From Alg239-R122 sp041746135 (GTDB lineage: Bacteria > Pseudomonadota > Alphaproteobacteria > Sphingomonadales > Sphingomonadaceae), in contig JBGTHQ010000019.1 of assembly GCA_041746135.1 (NCBI GenBank), positions 1-64,000 of the forward strand: a stretch of DNA of 64,000 bases. Reading direction: 5' to 3'. This document shows, one piece after another, positions 58,965 to 64,000 of the stretch. The notes below the pieces were generated by a model. The model searched no databases, was not told the origin of the DNA, and worked only from the letters and a program-made list of their open reading frames with translations. How positions within the stretch are numbered: position 1 is the first letter of the stretch; each line of letters starts with the position of its first letter. The position numbers and the translations under genes were made by a program.

Positions 58965-59479
58965 TGTTCGAAATTGTCGGCCAGTTGCTCATAGGATGGT
59001 TGATCGCTGATATTGTCAGCGGCTTTGCCCATTTCCTCGAGGACAATCTCGATATCGAACACTGGCCGGTCATCGGTCCGCTCATCATAGCACCCAACCG
59101 CCGGCATCACGATCGCCCGCTCGCCTTTGCCAGGGACGGGTTTTTGTCGCGCAACGGAACAACCTGGCTCGCTGCATTGCCGCTGGTCGCCATCTGGTTC
59201 TGGGTAGCAGGCTTTTCGTTCGTCTGGCTGTCGGCCTCGATCGGCATGCTGATGGCCAGCCAGATCCACTACTGGGCGCATGTGCCGTCCGCGCCTTTGC
59301 CGGTAAGGGCTGCGCAAGCGACCGGTTTCTTTACATCGCCCGCCGTGCATTACCGTCACCATCGCCCACCGCACGCATGCGGATATTGCGTCGTGTCGGG
59401 CTGGCTTAACCCGTGGCTGGACGCGGTTCGCTTCTGGACTGTTCCCGCTGCGCTGATGCCGCGCGTATCCGCTCTATGA
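58964..59479 (+). CDS. CarF/PEDS1 (TMEM189)-type lipid-desaturase homologue in the lysis cassette
   Basis: A 171-residue membrane protein of the Lipid_desat fold. It keeps the order DIVSGFAHFLED (His23, Asp27), PVIGPLIIAPNRRHHDRP (His48-49), the following RDGFLSRNG, QIHYWAH (His102, His106), SPAVHYRHHRPPH (His129, 132, 133, 137) and YCVVSGWLNPWLD. Human PEDS1 and Myxococcus CarF, which convert plasmanyl to plasmenyl (vinyl-ether) lipids, share this spacing of histidines and the GWLN motif. Hydrophobic helices at about 1-20, 68-90 and 88-103. Embedded between endolysin and holin by one-base and ATGA overlaps, so it is a lysis-time gene. Catalysis on phage-host lipids is inferred; a role as membrane-lesion or lipid-altering factor is speculative. 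Confidence 0.82.
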   Translation: MFEIVGQLLIGWLIADIVSGFAHFLEDNLDIEHWPVIGPLIIAPNRRHHDRPLAFARDGFLSRNGTTWLAALPLVAIWFWVAGFSFVWLSASIGMLMASQIHYWAHVPSAPLPVRAAQATGFFTSPAVHYRHHRPPHACGYCVVSGWLNPWLDAVRFWTVPAALMPRVSAL

Positions 59480-59775
59480 TCGATACCCGCACCCCGGCCG
59501 AGCGCAAGCGTCACTGGATGATCGATGCGCTGTTCGCTTTCGGCCTGGTCTGCCTGGTGATGGCCATCGTGCTGACATTCGTCCTATGGCTGGGCAGCTG
59601 GCCCGATAGCCTGACTGAAAAACGGCTCGACTATATCGCCGCCGCTTTCGGTGCCTATCTCGTCGGATCGTTTTTCACCGCCGGTGCTTTTGCGCTGGGC
59701 GGCCCGGTCGGGCGCTGGTCGGCAAAATTCCGGGGTGCCGAGCTAAGCGGCGAGAGTAAGGAGGACCGGCCGTGA
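59476..59775 (+). CDS. Probable holin (two TM helices)
   Basis: Ninety-nine residues with a basic N-terminus and helices at about 14-38 (WMIDALFAFGLVCLVMAIVLTFVLWL) and 53-73 (YIAAAFGAYLVGSFFTAGAFAL), then a charged tail. The class II-holin-like topology and position between endolysin and Rz genes support the call. ATGA overlap with the CarF-like gene and GTGA overlap with Rz. Confidence 0.65.
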   Translation: MIDTRTPAERKRHWMIDALFAFGLVCLVMAIVLTFVLWLGSWPDSLTEKRLDYIAAAFGAYLVGSFFTAGAFALGGPVGRWSAKFRGAELSGESKEDRP

Positions 59776-60212
59776 TCGCCGTGATAGCATCCGGCCTCGC
59801 GGGCTTGCGGATCGCGGAGCGTTATACGCGGCCGCTCGCTTGGGTCATTATTGTCGTCCTCACGTGCGCGGCATTGTTCTTTGGCGGGCGGGCGATCTAT
59901 CGCACGATCGGCAGCGAGGCCGTGGCTGATCACGAGGCCGGTATCGCCCTCGATATCGAACGCGGCGGCCGCATCGCCGACCAGAATATTGTGGCCCGCA
60001 GCGCAGCTCGTGATCGCGTCGGCCGGGCCGCCCGAAAGGAGTTTGAAAATGCCACGATCGACCTGCCTGATGAAGGCCTTACTTGCCGCCAGCGTATCGA
60101 TCTTTGCGGTGAGCTGCACGACGCCGGGACCGACACGTCTCTCATCGCCGAATGCAGCGATATTTGCCCAGGAAAGAAAGCCAGTTCCCAGCGTCCGGAT
60201 ACTGATCGATAA
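59772..60212 (+). CDS. Rz-like inner-membrane spanin
   Basis: A 146-residue protein starting at GTG. One N-terminal transmembrane helix (PLAWVIIVVLTCAALFFGGRAIY, about 21-43) is followed by a helical Ala/Arg-rich periplasmic part with cysteines near 104 and 112. This is the i-spanin layout, acting with the embedded lipoprotein to fuse inner and outer membranes in the last lysis step. Confidence 0.7.
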   Translation: MIAVIASGLAGLRIAERYTRPLAWVIIVVLTCAALFFGGRAIYRTIGSEAVADHEAGIALDIERGGRIADQNIVARSAARDRVGRAARKEFENATIDLPDEGLTCRQRIDLCGELHDAGTDTSLIAECSDICPGKKASSQRPDTDR

Positions 60213-60390
60213 TAGTGGCGAGGGAGCGCGCCAGCACCAGCGGGACAAGGACGAATGGGGCAAGCGAGGATGGGCCACAGTAAACGATATTTGCGGGTGG
60301 TTCGCAGAGCAGGGAATAGAAGGCCTCCCATGCCTGTCTGAAGAACAGTTGCAAGCCTCGTTAAACGGTGTTGAAACCGCCCCGAAATAA
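60049..60390 (+). CDS. Rz1-like outer-membrane lipoprotein spanin, overlapping Rz
   Basis: In another frame inside Rz: MPRSTCLMKALLAASVSIFA then VSCTTPGPTR gives a lipoprotein signal with lipobox AVSC (Cys23) and a Pro-containing beginning. The 113-residue product extends 178 bases beyond the Rz stop. The overlapping Rz/Rz1 arrangement is a classical gene-in-gene case. Confidence 0.72.
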   Translation: MPRSTCLMKALLAASVSIFAVSCTTPGPTRLSSPNAAIFAQERKPVPSVRILIDNSGEGARQHQRDKDEWGKRGWATVNDICGWFAEQGIEGLPCLSEEQLQASLNGVETAPK

Positions 60391-60395
60391 CGATC

Positions 60396-60459
60396 AATAA
60401 GTGGCTTGTGGTATCATAATACCTTTTAATAAGTGGTGCGGAATAAATGGCGCGCTACA
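60396..60459 (-). repeat. Right phage terminus with three transposase-site-like repeats
   Basis: AATAAGTGG at 60396-60404 and 60428-60436 and AATAAATGG at 60442-60450 are inverted copies of the left-end CCACTTATT. The end reads ...GCGCGCTACA. These are inferred R1-R3 MuA sites. Confidence 0.75.
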
Positions 60460-60499
60460 GCGGGTCGCTCGCATCGGGCTTGATACGCTTATGCTTCAT
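60460..60499 (-). pseudogene. N-terminal fragment of the prophage-interrupted host gene
   Basis: ATG at 60499 (overlapping the HTH-gene stop as ATGA) encodes MKHKRIKPDASDPL, then meets a TAG in prophage DNA. The GCGGG duplication (60460-60464) lies within it. The remaining 93 residues are at 21588-21872. Confidence 0.85.
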
Positions 60500-60681
60500 T
60501 GTCCGTTCTCCGGATAAGTGTTCATGAAATGTTCTATATTTTTTCGCATTTCAGCGCCCGGTTCGCGGCCGTTGCGGATATCGCCGACCAGCCGCGGATC
60601 GCGCGCGACCAGCCGTCCGAATTTGGTCTGCGGCATTCCCGTTTCGCGCAGGAACCTCTCCACTCGGTATCCGATATGCAT
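60496..60681 (-). CDS. 61-residue HTH-like protein
   Basis: MHIGYRVERFLRETGMPQTK, FGRLVARDPRLVGDIRNGRE and a short acidic helix: a compact helix-turn-helix fold common beside S24 regulators in sphingomonads. The start at 60681 follows an AGGAG-type site. Divergent from the S24 gene across the operator region and coupled to the interrupted 107-residue gene. Confidence 0.7.
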   Translation of the reverse strand: MHIGYRVERFLRETGMPQTKFGRLVARDPRLVGDIRNGREPGAEMRKNIEHFMNTYPENGQ

Positions 60682-60724
60682 GGCAATTCTCCTCGTCTTG
60701 GGTTCGCGACTCGTGCGCGGATGT

Positions 60725-60775
60725 AAGATATTTCCTAGATGAATTTCAAAATCCAACTTGTCTAGGAAAAATCTT
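60725..60775. promoter_or_regulatory. Inverted-repeat operator between host HTH and S24 genes
   Basis: AAGATATTTCCTAGA (60725-60739) and TCTAGGAAAAATCTT (60761-60775) are inverted with one mismatch in 15. The spacing between arms is 21 bases. Autoregulation by the S24 protein is the likely use. Confidence 0.7.
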
Positions 60776-60791
60776 ATGCTATAAGTAAGGC

Positions 60792-61460
60792 ATGGATATG
60801 ATCGAAACCCGCGAGACACTCGACCGGCTGATTCGCGAACGCGGCGTGAGCTATAGCAGACTATCCGAAATGCTGGGCCGGAATGCCGCCTATATACAAC
60901 AGTTTATCCGCAAGGGCTCACCGCGCAAGCTCGACGAGGCCGACCGGCGTATTCTGGCGGAATTTTTCGGGGTGAGGGAGGAGGCACTGGGCGCGCCGCT
61001 GCTGCGCAGGGCGGTCACCGCGCAGGATAAATCTCATGGCAGCCTTTTTTCGGGCATGCATTTCATCCCGCGGCTGTCGGTCGGTGCTTCGGCCGGTCCG
61101 GGCGCGTATAATGAGGACGAGCTCCATGCCGGCAGGATCGCGTGCGACGATGCGTGGCTCAAGAAAATCGGCGTGTCGGTGTCGAGCGAACCCTCGATCA
61201 TTCAGGTCGAAGGTGATTCGATGGAGCCGAGCCTCAAAGACGGCGACGACATACTGGTCGACCGCAGCGACACCCGCCGCCGCGATGGCATATACGTGAT
61301 CCGCATGGACGACATGCTGATGGTCAAACGGCTCGCCTTCGGGCCGGGCGGACAGCTTTCGGTGCTGTCTGACAACCCGCAATATCCCAGTTACGAAAAT
61401 ATCGCGGCGGACGGCATCTCTATCATCGGCCGCGTGGTGTGGCGCGGGGAAAAAGTGTGA
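60792..61460 (+). CDS. Host S24-family (LexA/CI-like) regulator
   Basis: A 222-residue protein. The N-terminal HTH (about 8-60: YSRLSEMLGRNAAYIQQFIRKGSPRKLDEADRRILAEFFGV) is joined to an S24 domain with Ser143 (EGDSMEP) and Lys179 (LMVKRLAFG). A possible Ala101-Gly102 scissile bond sits in GASAGPG. It lies outside the prophage boundary, so it is chromosomal. It is probably a RecA-sensitive repressor of unknown regulon. Confidence 0.82.
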   Translation: MDMIETRETLDRLIRERGVSYSRLSEMLGRNAAYIQQFIRKGSPRKLDEADRRILAEFFGVREEALGAPLLRRAVTAQDKSHGSLFSGMHFIPRLSVGASAGPGAYNEDELHAGRIACDDAWLKKIGVSVSSEPSIIQVEGDSMEPSLKDGDDILVDRSDTRRRDGIYVIRMDDMLMVKRLAFGPGGQLSVLSDNPQYPSYENIAADGISIIGRVVWRGEKV

Positions 61461-61588
61461 GCGGTGGAGCGGGAAACCAAAGCTGTATGACCATCGGTCT
61501 GCCGAATTTCCGTCACGCCCTGTCATATTTAACTATATTCTAACGGGCAGAAGATTATCGCGGTTACGCCCCGTAATCCAAGGATATA

Positions 61589-62506
61589 TTGTTGCTGCTC
61601 CGCCTGTTCTTATTGCTTGCCATTTCCGCGCCCGCCTTTGCCGCGCCTGTGCCCCCGGACATCGACACTTTGCTGCGTGATGCGACGCCGAAGGAAAGGG
61701 CGGTCATCGCCAAGGTCGCCAAGCGGACAACGCCCGATAGCAGCGCGGAAATCGATGCGCTCGTGGCGGCGCTCGATGCGGACAGCAAGACCGCGCAGCG
61801 CGCAGCGGCGAAAATACAGGCGAAGGAAAAGAAGCAGCTGGCGGCGAAAAGTCCCGAGGCTGCGGCGCCGTGGAAAGGCGAAGCGGCGCTGGGCGGCAGT
61901 TTTTCCACCGGCAATACCGAGCAGATCGGGTTTTCATCGTCGGTGGCGCTGGCCAAGCGCGATCCCGACTGGGAACAGAATCTCAATCTGTCGTTCGACT
62001 ATCTGCGCAGCGATGGACGCACACAGCGCGAGCGGATCTATGCGAGCTATCAGGCGCGCCGGGATCTGGGCACCAACTGGTTTTTCGCGTTCGGCCTCGC
62101 CAGTTTCGAACGCGACCGGTTTGCAGGTATCGATCGCCGTTTTACCGAATCTGCGGGTTTAGGCTATCGCTTGTCGGACAGCGACGCCTTCAAGCTGACG
62201 GTCGAGGGCGGACCCGCGCTGCGCCAGACCAAATTCACCGACGGCCGCGATTTGAACAAGGCCGATTTTCTGGGCCGCTCCGATATTCACTGGAAAGTGT
62301 CCGACAGCGTGCAAATCACCGAAGCGGCCGGCTTTGTCCTGTCGAGCGGCAATAGCAGCTTTTTTTCCAAATCGGCGCTGACCGCATCGCTGGTCAACAA
62401 TCTGGCGCTGCGCACGTCGCTCGATATCCTGCACGAAACCGACCCGCCGCTCGGTCGGCAAAACACCGACACCATCACGCGGGCTAGCTTGGTCTACGGT
62501 TTCTGA
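61589..62506 (+). CDS. DUF481 outer-membrane beta-barrel protein
   Basis: A 305-residue protein with a signal peptide (cleavage after AFA, about residue 18), a charged helical spacer (20-90), then a DUF481 barrel: AALGGSFSTGNTEQIGFSSS, YASYQARRDLGTNWFFAFG, DSDAFKLTVEGGPALRQTKF and a C-terminal Tyr-Gly-Phe. It starts with TTG, preceded by AAGGA. Function of DUF481 (YdiY-like) is uncertain. Confidence 0.85.
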   Translation: MLLLRLFLLLAISAPAFAAPVPPDIDTLLRDATPKERAVIAKVAKRTTPDSSAEIDALVAALDADSKTAQRAAAKIQAKEKKQLAAKSPEAAAPWKGEAALGGSFSTGNTEQIGFSSSVALAKRDPDWEQNLNLSFDYLRSDGRTQRERIYASYQARRDLGTNWFFAFGLASFERDRFAGIDRRFTESAGLGYRLSDSDAFKLTVEGGPALRQTKFTDGRDLNKADFLGRSDIHWKVSDSVQITEAAGFVLSSGNSSFFSKSALTASLVNNLALRTSLDILHETDPPLGRQNTDTITRASLVYGF

Positions 62507-62530
62507 CACGCATCCGGACGCCTACGGGGT

Positions 62531-63229
62531 TCAGCTTTCAGACGGTTTCTTGGGCATCGGAAACAGGGTCGCGAATTTTTGCGCCGCGTGCCGGTCGCCC
62601 TCGATTGTTAAGGCTCCGTCTTTCTCCAGCTCCGACAGCTTTTGTGCCCCATAAACCGCCGCGGCGATCGTCGAAGGGTCGGCGGTCATGCGGCAATCGG
62701 GATCGCCGATTTCGCCGCGGCCAATGGCGATAGCGCCGTCATCCGCGATCCAGTGGAAAAGCTCGCCGTCCAGGTGAAAGACGATCCGCAGCACCAACCC
62801 GGCGATCCGGTCCGGCGCGGCCATGGTGCGCAGCGAGAGCATCAGCGAGACCGCGCTGAATGGCGCGGTCGCATCGTGCAGCGGCGATTTGACCGCCCAG
62901 CGGCCCATCACCTGGAATATCGGCCCGGCTTCATAGCCCCAGTCTGTGAGCTCGTACACCTGCGCCGATGCGGGTGGCGGCAGGGTGCGGCGGCGGATTA
63001 TGCCGACCGCCTCCAGCCCCGCCAGCCTTTGCGTCAGGATATTGGCGCTGATGTCGCGCAGGCTTGCGCGCAATTCGCCGAACCGGCGCGGCCCCATCAT
63101 CAGTTCGCGCATGACCGGCAAGGCCCAACGTTCGCCGATAATGTCCATCCCGTGCGTCGCCGCACAAGCATCTTCATATCGGTTTTTGCGGAGCGGCGAG
63201 GAAGGCTTGGTTAGTTTTTTTAACTTCAT
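62531..63229 (-). CDS. HxlR family regulator with C-terminal SCP2-like domain
   Basis: A 232-residue regulator. The HxlR winged helix covers about 20-115 (CAATHGMDIIGERWALPVMRELMMGPRRFGELRASLRDISANILTQRLAGLEAVGIIRR). The C-terminal domain (about 120-232) resembles an SCP2 sterol-carrier fold (LRIVFHLDGELFHWIADDGA). Divergently transcribed from a VOC gene with a palindrome between, the common regulator-target layout. Start MKLKKL is preferred; an ATG nine codons upstream exists. Confidence 0.85.
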   Translation of the reverse strand: MKLKKLTKPSSPLRKNRYEDACAATHGMDIIGERWALPVMRELMMGPRRFGELRASLRDISANILTQRLAGLEAVGIIRRRTLPPPASAQVYELTDWGYEAGPIFQVMGRWAVKSPLHDATAPFSAVSLMLSLRTMAAPDRIAGLVLRIVFHLDGELFHWIADDGAIAIGRGEIGDPDCRMTADPSTIAAAVYGAQKLSELEKDGALTIEGDRHAAQKFATLFPMPKKPSES

Positions 63230-63247
63230 AGTTGTTTTTACTAACTC

Positions 63248-63259
63248 ATTATGCATAAT
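63248..63259. promoter_or_regulatory. Palindrome ATTATGCATAAT between HxlR and VOC genes
   Basis: A perfect 12-bp palindrome in the 63-base divergent interval, a good candidate for HxlR-dimer binding that would control both directions. Confidence 0.45.
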
Positions 63260-63292
63260 CATGCAACTACCGATTCGCAAAGGAGCTTTAAA

Positions 63293-63721
63293 ATGACGCA
63301 GATGATTTTCGTGAACCTTCCCGTGACCGACCTGAAAAAGTCGATGGCTTTCTATGAAGCCGTCGGGTTTACCAACAACCCGCAGTTCACCGACGCGACG
63401 GCTGCCTGCATGGTGCTGAGCGAAGCGGTGCATGTGATGCTGCTCACTCACGACAAATGGCGCGAATTTTCGAGCCGCCCGATCGCCGACGCGCACAAAT
63501 CGGGCGAGGTTATGCTCGCCATCTCGCGCGATGACAGGGATGCGGTCGATAGCATTACCGAAACCGCCGGCAAGCATGGCGGCACGGCCGACATCAACGC
63601 GCGGCAGGATTATGGCTGGATGTATGGCCGCAGCTTTGCCGATCCTGACGGCCACGTCTGGGAAACGATGTGGATGGACATGGCGGCGATGGTGGAAGAC
63701 GAGGCTGCCGTCGACGCGTAG
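63293..63721 (+). CDS. VOC (glyoxalase/bleomycin-resistance) family protein
   Basis: A 142-residue vicinal-oxygen-chelate protein: MIFVNLPVTDLKKSMAFYEA and GWMYGRSFADPDGHVWETMWMD (metal-ligand Glu in WE) are characteristic. AAAGGAGC precedes the ATG. Possible glyoxalase or small-molecule detoxification role, controlled by the divergent HxlR protein. Confidence 0.85.
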   Translation: MTQMIFVNLPVTDLKKSMAFYEAVGFTNNPQFTDATAACMVLSEAVHVMLLTHDKWREFSSRPIADAHKSGEVMLAISRDDRDAVDSITETAGKHGGTADINARQDYGWMYGRSFADPDGHVWETMWMDMAAMVEDEAAVDA

Positions 63722-63782
63722 ATGCTGGCCCGCACGCAACGGTGCGATGGCCAAAATAACGAACGATTAAAAGGAGAGCCGC

Positions 63783-64000
63783 ATGCCCGTAAATGCCAAT
63801 GCTGCGATAGAAATAACCGGGTTTAAATGGGTGCCCGATTTTGCCCGCGGACAGGTGCGCGATCTTCGCCCGCGCTGGGCGCTTAAGGAAACAGGGCTCG
63901 ATTATGCCGAGCGTTTGCTCGACGCGACGGCCAACCGTCCAGCGGATTATTATGAGGAGCAGCCCTGGGGGCAGGTGCCGGTAATGCATGAAGGCGACCT
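63783..64000 (+). CDS. Glutathione S-transferase-like protein (3' partial)
   Basis: The N-terminal 72 residues only: MPVNANAAIEITGFKWVPDF, ARGQVRDLRPRWALKETGLD, then PADYYEEQPWGQVPVMHEGD, a thioredoxin-fold GST start where the cis-Pro motif is QVPV. AAAGGAGAG lies eight bases upstream. Runs off the window; probably co-transcribed with the VOC gene. Confidence 0.75.
   Translation, partial: MPVNANAAIEITGFKWVPDFARGQVRDLRPRWALKETGLDYAERLLDATANRPADYYEEQPWGQVPVMHEGD

Larger units (their letters stand above)
21877..60459. mobile_element. Complete Mu-like transposable siphophage prophage
   Basis: 38,583 bp bounded by 5'-TGT...ACA-3' and a 5-bp GCGGG duplication. It encodes MuA-type DDE transposase, MuB ATPase, Ner-like and CI/S24-type regulators, Gam, GemA, a Mor-like activator, gp25/26/27-like proteins, terminase, portal, MuF, protease/scaffold, capsid, gp36- and gpG-like neck proteins, a non-contractile tail module and a lysis cassette. 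No integrase or tRNA target is present. No disrupted core gene was seen apart from a doubtful com remnant, so the element may be inducible. Unlike Mu, the repressor is central and the arms are divergently transcribed. Confidence 0.95.

Noticed and set aside
21877..60459. Site-specific integration into a tRNA or att site
   Set aside because: No integrase gene and no tRNA gene were found; the 5-bp duplication and MuA/MuB prove transposition.
60496..61460. HTH and S24 genes as part of the prophage
   Set aside because: They lie outside the right terminus and the target duplication, and the HTH gene is coupled to the interrupted host gene.

Overview
The window looks like chromosomal DNA of a sphingomonad-type alphaproteobacterium (Sphingomonadales). 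The basis is the gene order hisG-hisD-nusB-thiL-hppA, the J-domain protein/cobS/cobT cluster, a TonB-dependent-receptor-like outer-membrane protein, the small HTH / S24-regulator pair and the GC-rich codon use. This is inference from gene content; no database search was run.

Host left flank (1-21,876). In order: the end of a TonB-receptor-like barrel; a coupled GNAT/JmjC-cupin pair; hppA (K+-independent proton pyrophosphatase); thiL, nusB, hisD and hisG; a DUF2332 protein; an epoxide-hydrolase-like alpha/beta hydrolase; a pirin; a small membrane protein; a BolA protein; a J-domain protein; cobS and cobT; an unidentified AT-richer gene; a nitroreductase; cysS; a D-2-hydroxyacid dehydrogenase; and an acetolactate-synthase-like enzyme. 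Most minus-strand neighbours share 4-base stop/start overlaps and so form translationally coupled operons.

Mu-like transposable prophage (21,877-60,459, 38,583 bp). Both ends can be placed to the base. The element starts TGT and ends ACA, carries related terminal inverted repeats, and is flanked by a 5-bp GCGGG target duplication. It interrupts a small host gene whose two halves rejoin in frame to 107 residues. A CI-type S24 repressor lies near the middle. Leftward (minus strand) run a Ner-like protein, MuA transposase, MuB ATPase, small regulators, Gam, a DnaA-domain-IV-like protein, GemA, a Mor-like activator, then the gp25/26/27-like genes, terminase, portal, MuF-like head protein and finally a D12 DNA adenine methylase. 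Rightward run a TonB-like cargo gene, protease/scaffold, capsid, neck, a siphovirus-type tail with a programmed -1 frameshift in the chaperone gene, collagen-repeat and SPRY-like tail proteins, a secreted DUF1996 protein, and a lysis block. So head genes are split between the two arms. A 17-bp motif recurs ahead of both late blocks.

The most striking cargo is a CarF/PEDS1-type (TMEM189) lipid-desaturase homologue placed inside the lysis cassette between the GH108 endolysin and the holin/Rz/Rz1 genes. It keeps the family histidine pattern. A DUF1996 secreted protein inside the tail operon and a TonB-C-like secreted protein beside the repressor are further unusual cargo.

Host right flank (60,460-64,000). 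Contains the start of the interrupted gene, a 61-residue HTH protein, a divergent S24 (LexA/CI-like) regulator with a near-perfect inverted-repeat operator, a DUF481 outer-membrane protein, an HxlR regulator divergent from a VOC-family gene, and the start of a glutathione S-transferase gene that runs off the window.
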